Positions 59,665 to 64,000 of a stretch of DNA of 64,000 bases are shown here, piece by piece. The notes beneath the pieces were generated by a model. That model was not told the origin of the DNA and ran no database searches. It worked only from the letters and a program-made list of their open reading frames with translations. Origin of the DNA: Sorghum bicolor (lineage: Eukaryota > Streptophyta > Magnoliopsida > Poales > Poaceae); the NCBI RefSeq assembly GCF_000003195.3, contig NC_012879.2:42575934-42639933 (forward strand), in the 5' to 3' direction. The first letter of the stretch is position 1; each line of letters starts with the position of its first letter. The translations under genes were made by a program, and so were the position numbers.

Positions 59665-59817
59665 AGTTTCCATCGGCATTGTATCTGCGCTTTCCTGCTT
59701 CCTCAGCTTTTAGTCTAGCCAATAGGACTGTTATCGGCACCTAAACTTTTGAAACACCAAGTCTTGTCCCCAAGCATTTGGATCCAGCCGATAGGAGTGT
59801 TATCGGCACCTAAACTT
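59665..59817. terminator. Shared 3' region between antisense gene and pol of E, with two inverted repeats
   Basis: GCCGATA-loop-TATCGGC is at 59787-59807, and a copy with one arm mismatch is at 59718-59738. This is the same arrangement as in D. Function as convergent 3' end signal is inferred. Confidence 0.4.
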
Positions 59818-62800
59818 CTATGCATCGACCCATATACTGGGGTAGTACTTCTTTAAATATTTGCCGTTTAATGCTCTGGGAAATTCAATTCCTTCGAGGG
59901 TTTCTAGAATGTAGGCATTACCAGGAGCCGATCGACTTATCCGATAAGGACCCTCCCAATTAGGAGACCACTTTCCAAACTTCGAACTTTTGGTCCCAAT
60001 TGGTAAAATTAATTTCGATACCAAATCCCCATCGACAAACTCTTTAGCCTTCACTTTCTTACCATACCATCTAGCAACTCTCTTCTTATTTTCTTCTATA
60101 CTCATTAAAGCTTTTAACCGATGCCCTGCTAGATCATCCAATTCATCGGTCATCAAAGTGGCATAATCGTCGGAAGTTAATTGATCTTGAAAAGATAATC
60201 GCCTAGATCCAGCCTTAATTTCCCAAGGCAACACTGCATCATGTCCATACACCAATTGATAGGGTGATACCTTGGTCGATCCATGACAAGCCATCCGATA
60301 AGACCACAATGCTTCATTTAATAATGTATGCCACCGCCTAGGATTTTCTTCAATCTTTCGTTTAATAAGCTTGATAATTCCTTTGTTAGACGCTTCGGCC
60401 TGCCCATTGGCTTGAGCATAATAAGGAGAAGAATTCAACACTTTAATTCCCATACCGATTGCGAATTCATCGAACTCCCCCGATGTGAACATGGTGCCCT
60501 GATCGGTAGTAATCGTTTGGGGAATCCCAAATCGGTAAATAATATGCTCCTTCACAAAATCAATCATATTGGCCGATGTGACTTTCTTCAAAGGAATAGC
60601 TTCAACCCACTTAGTGAAATAGTCAGTGGCAACTAGAATGAACTTATGCCCTTTGCTAGATGGTGGATAAATCTGGCCGATCAGATCGATGGCCCATCCC
60701 CGGAACGACCAAGGCTTTATTATAGGATTCATAGCCGATGCGGGTGCTCTCTGGATATTACCAAACTTTTGACAACCTTGACATCCCTTGAAATATTTAA
60801 AACAATCTTCAAGTATGGTTGGCCAAAAATATCCATTCCTTCGAATCATCCACTTCATCTTAAAAGCTGACTGATGCGCTCCACACACTCCTTCGTGGAT
60901 TTCCCCCATTAAACTTCTAGCTTCATCATCACCCAAGCATCGGAGAAGAATTCCGTCGATAGTTCGATAATACAATTCACTTTCAAGGAGCACATACTTG
61001 GTTGCTTGAAATCGAACCCGTCTTTCAACTTTTTTGGATGGATCTTTTAGATAATCAATAATTTCTTTCCTCCAATCACCGGCACCGACTGCCGATGTCG
61101 CATTAATCATTGGCTGATATCCCGAGGCATGCTGAGCTAACCGATTAGCGTCTTCATTATGCAATCGGGGAACATGCTCCAATCGGAAATCCTTGAATTC
61201 CTTTAACAGTTGCATACTTCTCTCGAAATAAGTTATGAGAACTTCACTTCGACATTCATAGCTTCCAGCCAATTGATTTATAACCAACATAGAATCCCCG
61301 AATATTTCAACAGCATCAGCACGAACTTCTCTTAACAACTCCAATCCCTTGATCAGAGCTTGATACTCAGCCTGATTATTTGTTGATGTGGCAACAATCG
61401 GCAAGGAAAACTCATACTTCCTCCCCTTAGGGGAAACTAATACAATGCCGATTCCTGCCCCCCGGTCACAGGTAGATCCATCAAAGAAGAGCGTCCAGGG
61501 TACAATTTCCAAGGTTTCCACTAGGCCGCAATGCTGAGTCACAAAATCGGCCATAATCTGCCCTTTGACTGCCTTAGCCGATTCGTAACGCAAATCGAAC
61601 TCCGACAGCGCTAAAATCCATTTACCGATCCTACCACTCATAATCGGCATAGATAGCATGTATCGGACCACGTCATCTTTGCAAACAACAGTGCATTCGG
61701 CCGATAACAGGTAATGTCTCAGCTTGATACATGAAAAATATAAGCATAAGCATAGTTTCTCAATGGCCGAATACCTGGTTTCAGCATCAATCAACCTCCT
61801 ACTCAAATAATAAATTACCCTTTCTTTCCCTTCAAATTCTTGAACTAAAGCTGAACCGATAACCAATCCATCGGTAGATAAATACAATCTGAAGGGCTTC
61901 CCTTGTTGAGGTGGAACTAGAACTGGAGGATTTACTAGATACTTCTTGATTTCATCCAGAGCCAACTGCTGTTCTTCTCCCCAAATAAACTCTTGATCGG
62001 CTTTCAATTTAAGAAGAGGACTGAAAGCACGAATCCTACCAGACAAATTCGATATAAATCTCCTGATAAAATTTACCTTGCCGATCAAGGATTGGAGCTC
62101 GATTTTGTTGGTAGGGGCCACTATTTTATTGATGGCATCAATAGATCTTCGACTAATTTCAATACCCCTCTGATGTACCATGAAACCAAGAAACTGCCCT
62201 GCCGATACACCAAATGCACACTTGTTGGGATTCATCTTCAATCCATGCTTCCTTGTGCACTCTAACACTTTTTGTAAATCGGCAAGATGCTTTGAGAAAT
62301 CTCCAGACTTAACCACCACATCATCAATGTAAATCTCTACGAGCTTGTCGATGAACTCATGAAATATAAAATTCATAGCCCTTTGATAAGTAGCACCAGC
62401 ATTCTTCAACCCAAAAGTCATGACTATCCATTCAAATAGCCCAACATGACCAGGACACCTGAATGCGGTTTTTGGAATATCCTCCTCCGCCATGAATATT
62501 TGATTGTAACCTGCATTACCATCCATGAAGCTGATGACCCGATGACCAGCCGCAGCATCAACCAGTAGATCGGCGACAGGCATTGGGTATCCATCCATCG
62601 GCGTAGCTTTATTGAGATTCCTGAAATCAATGCACACCCGAAGCTTCCCGTTCTTCTTGTAAACCGGAACAACATTGGAAATCCATTCGGCATACCGACA
62701 CTGCCGAATAAACTTAGCTTCAATAAGTTTAGTGATTTCGGCCTTAATATCAGGTAGAATGTTAGGATTACATCGGCGGGCTGGTTGCTGATGTGGCCGA

Positions 62801-63051
62801 AATCCAGACTTGATGGGTAACTGATGTTCAACAATTGATCGGTCTAAACCAGGCATCTCTGTATAATCCCAAGCAAAGCAATCTTTATATTCCTTTAACA
62901 AACTAGTCAATTGTCGCTTACTCTCAGGATCTAATTTAGCACTAATAAAAGTAGGCCTAGGCTTATCACCACTACCTATATCTACTTCTACCAAATCATC
63001 GGCCGATGTGAATCCCTGGCCTAATTTTCCATCATCGGCGAATCTATCCAT
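59818..63051 (-). CDS. Pol polyprotein of element E, intact (1077 aa)
   Basis: Minus strand from ATG 63051 without any stop. RT with a VCIDFRNLNKATP block and YIDDVV at about residue 242; RNase H at about 330-450; a second archaeal-like RNase H at about 515-650 with D (FFDGS), E (QAEYQAL), D (FGDSML) and D (NEDANRLA) all kept; integrase zinc region (about 700-760); catalytic core D (AIDLIG, about 787), D (TTDQG, about 849), E (GQAEAS, about 882). No chromodomain. The dual RNase H is a mark of Tat elements. It makes element cDNA and inserts it in the nucleus. The start overlaps the stop of the upstream gag-protease ORF by one base, so translation may depend on frameshifting or reinitiation. 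Confidence 0.93.
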   Translation of the reverse strand: MDRFADDGKLGQGFTSADDLVEVDIGSGDKPRPTFISAKLDPESKRQLTSLLKEYKDCFAWDYTEMPGLDRSIVEHQLPIKSGFRPHQQPARRCNPNILPDIKAEITKLIEAKFIRQCRYAEWISNVVPVYKKNGKLRVCIDFRNLNKATPMDGYPMPVADLLVDAAAGHRVISFMDGNAGYNQIFMAEEDIPKTAFRCPGHVGLFEWIVMTFGLKNAGATYQRAMNFIFHEFIDKLVEIYIDDVVVKSGDFSKHLADLQKVLECTRKHGLKMNPNKCAFGVSAGQFLGFMVHQRGIEISRRSIDAINKIVAPTNKIELQSLIGKVNFIRRFISNLSGRIRAFSPLLKLKADQEFIWGEEQQLALDEIKKYLVNPPVLVPPQQGKPFRLYLSTDGLVIGSALVQEFEGKERVIYYLSRRLIDAETRYSAIEKLCLCLYFSCIKLRHYLLSAECTVVCKDDVVRYMLSMPIMSGRIGKWILALSEFDLRYESAKAVKGQIMADFVTQHCGLVETLEIVPWTLFFDGSTCDRGAGIGIVLVSPKGRKYEFSLPIVATSTNNQAEYQALIKGLELLREVRADAVEIFGDSMLVINQLAGSYECRSEVLITYFERSMQLLKEFKDFRLEHVPRLHNEDANRLAQHASGYQPMINATSAVGAGDWRKEIIDYLKDPSKKVERRVRFQATKYVLLESELYYRTIDGILLRCLGDDEARSLMGEIHEGVCGAHQSAFKMKWMIRRNGYFWPTILEDCFKYFKGCQGCQKFGNIQRAPASAMNPIIKPWSFRGWAIDLIGQIYPPSSKGHKFILVATDYFTKWVEAIPLKKVTSANMIDFVKEHIIYRFGIPQTITTDQGTMFTSGEFDEFAIGMGIKVLNSSPYYAQANGQAEASNKGIIKLIKRKIEENPRRWHTLLNEALWSYRMACHGSTKVSPYQLVYGHDAVLPWEIKAGSRRLSFQDQLTSDDYATLMTDELDDLAGHRLKALMSIEENKKRVARWYGKKVKAKEFVDGDLVSKLILPIGTKSSKFGKWSPNWEGPYRISRSAPGNAYILETLEGIEFPRALNGKYLKKYYPSIWVDA

Positions 63052-64000
63052 TAAAAACCGTCGTCAGAACCGACTGCTTGGATCGGTGGAATCTCATAAT
63101 CGGCAACTTTGAGAAAATCTTTCTCCCAAACATCTCCTGAAATGCACCTGGTCCTTTCGTAAGTATCCGCTTCTGCCGATGCGATAACATAAGAAGAATC
63201 TCCTGGGACAATCTCAATCTTGTCACCTACCCACTGAACCAAGCACTGATGCATTGTAGATGGGATACAACAATTGGCATGAATCCAATCTCTTCCCAAT
63301 AATAAGTTGTAAGCACCTTTTCCGCTGATCACGAAAAAAGTTGTCGGCAAGGTTTTGCTGCCGATGGTCAACTCTGCACATATTGCCCCCTTGACTGGAG
63401 ACACGTTTCCTTCAAAGTCTTTGAGCATCATATCGGTCTTGGTCAAATCTTGATCCCCTTTCCCAAGCTTCCGATATACTGCATACGGCATAATATTAAT
63501 AGCAGCTCCACCATCAACTAGGATCTTGGTCATTGGCTGCCCATCAACCCTTCCTTTGAGGAACAGAGCTTTAAGATGCTGCCTCTCGTCATCGGCAGGT
63601 TTCTCAAAGATAGCCGTCATCGGATCCAGAGCCAACTGAGCTATCTGATCAGAAAATTCCAACTCATCATCACTGGCTGGTGCAAGAAACTCCATCGGCA
63701 ACATGAAGACCATGTTGACGCCTGCCGATAGACCTTCCCTCTTAGTGTCTGACGGCTGCCGACTTCCAGAGTTCTCTCCCTTGTTTAGCTCTTCTTGCCT
63801 TTCACGTTGCAATCTCCTTTTCTGTGTCTTGGTTAATCCTCCAGGGCACCATGGAGGAAGTGGCCTTTGCCTTGCCGTCGGGCGTCGGTTCTCCCTTGAC
63901 TCCATACGATGCATGTTAGCATCCCTACAAAATATGAATTCATCGGGAACCCGCGCATCAGCCATTCCCTCGAGCTCTTCTTGGTTCCTGGGAAAATACT
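63051..64000 (-). CDS. Gag-protease of element E, C-terminal part (partial)
   Basis: The frame is open to the window edge, so the apparent start at 63965 is probably internal. Seen: a basic Arg-rich segment with WCPGGLTKTQKRRLQRER at the end of gag, NMVFMLPMEFLAP, then an aspartic protease-like domain with ILVDGGAAINIMP and LLLGRDWIHANC. The active-site triplet is DGG, not DTG/DSG. It ends SDDGF and TAA at 63051-63053, overlapping the pol ATG. No stop or shift, unlike copy D. Confidence 0.85.
   Translation of the reverse strand, partial: YFPRNQEELEGMADARVPDEFIFCRDANMHRMESRENRRPTARQRPLPPWCPGGLTKTQKRRLQRERQEELNKGENSGSRQPSDTKREGLSAGVNMVFMLPMEFLAPASDDELEFSDQIAQLALDPMTAIFEKPADDERQHLKALFLKGRVDGQPMTKILVDGGAAINIMPYAVYRKLGKGDQDLTKTDMMLKDFEGNVSPVKGAICAELTIGSKTLPTTFFVISGKGAYNLLLGRDWIHANCCIPSTMHQCLVQWVGDKIEIVPGDSSYVIASAEADTYERTRCISGDVWEKDFLKVADYEIPPIQAVGSDDGF

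Larger units (their letters stand above)
55041..64000 (-). mobile_element. Element E: Tat-type Ty3/gypsy retrotransposon, same family as D, 5' end beyond window
   Basis: Reverse orientation to D. Contains the 3' LTR, polypurine tract, an antisense PMD gene, an intact pol and the C-terminal part of gag-protease. Sequence and order match D throughout. Inserted in the last visible Ulp1 exon of the CACTA. The expected target duplication is the 5 bases before 55041 (CGGTG), to be found after the 5' LTR beyond the window. On visible coding it is the best preserved element here. Confidence 0.93.

Noticed and set aside
1..64000. tRNA, rRNA or other stable RNA genes
   Set aside because: I saw no tRNA cloverleaf with A/B boxes and no rRNA-like sequence.

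Overview
The window is plant nuclear DNA made almost wholly of nested transposable elements; I see no convincing intact host gene. Chromodomain Ty3/gypsy elements, Tat- and Athila-type gypsy elements, a CACTA with TTTAGTCCCGGTTGG subterminal repeats, a MULE and Tourist MITEs beginning GGCCTTGTTTAGTTCC together point to a panicoid grass, probably a sorghum relative. That is inference from element style, not a species call.

Layout. 1-11387: element A, a chromovirus (Tekay-like) LTR retrotransposon on the minus strand, with a cut-off 3' LTR, gag-pol, an upstream orf0 and a 3.26-kb 5' LTR holding a 111-base N gap. 11388-15600: low-coding DNA with a 140-bp duplication, one candidate and two clear MITEs, and a small bHLH-like gene fragment. 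From about 15602: a MULE carrying a plus-strand GRF zinc-finger gene and a convergent minus-strand transposase. The transposase is split by two insertions: element D (18308-44977, TSD GTAAG) and a CACTA (from 45500). Element D is a Tat-type gypsy element of 26.7 kb because element C (19668 to about 36199, Athila-like, gag only) sits in its gag, and element B (23681-35517, chromovirus, TSD ACATC) sits in the ORF of C. The order is therefore MULE > D > C > B. The CACTA (TNP2 transposase plus an ORF2 with a Ulp1-type protease domain) is cut at 55041 by element E, a second D-family copy in reverse orientation that runs off the window.

The most interesting system is in the D/E family. Besides gag-pro and pol, each copy carries an antisense gene between pol and the 3' LTR. 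It has its own conserved TATA box, several introns, a plant mobile domain (PMD, the MAIN/MAIL1 domain), a proline-rich linker with basic clusters and a long coiled coil. Copy E keeps it open over about 995 codons; copy D has lost it to stops and a frameshift. The convergent 3' ends of pol and the antisense gene are separated by about 155 bp holding two GCCGATA-loop-TATCGGC hairpins. The family is also rich in the word GCCGATG/CATCGGC throughout.

Coding capacity: E pol, the E antisense gene and the A orf0 look intact. A, B, D, C, the MULE transposase and the CACTA genes are broken by stops, frameshifts or insertions. Element names A-E are local labels.
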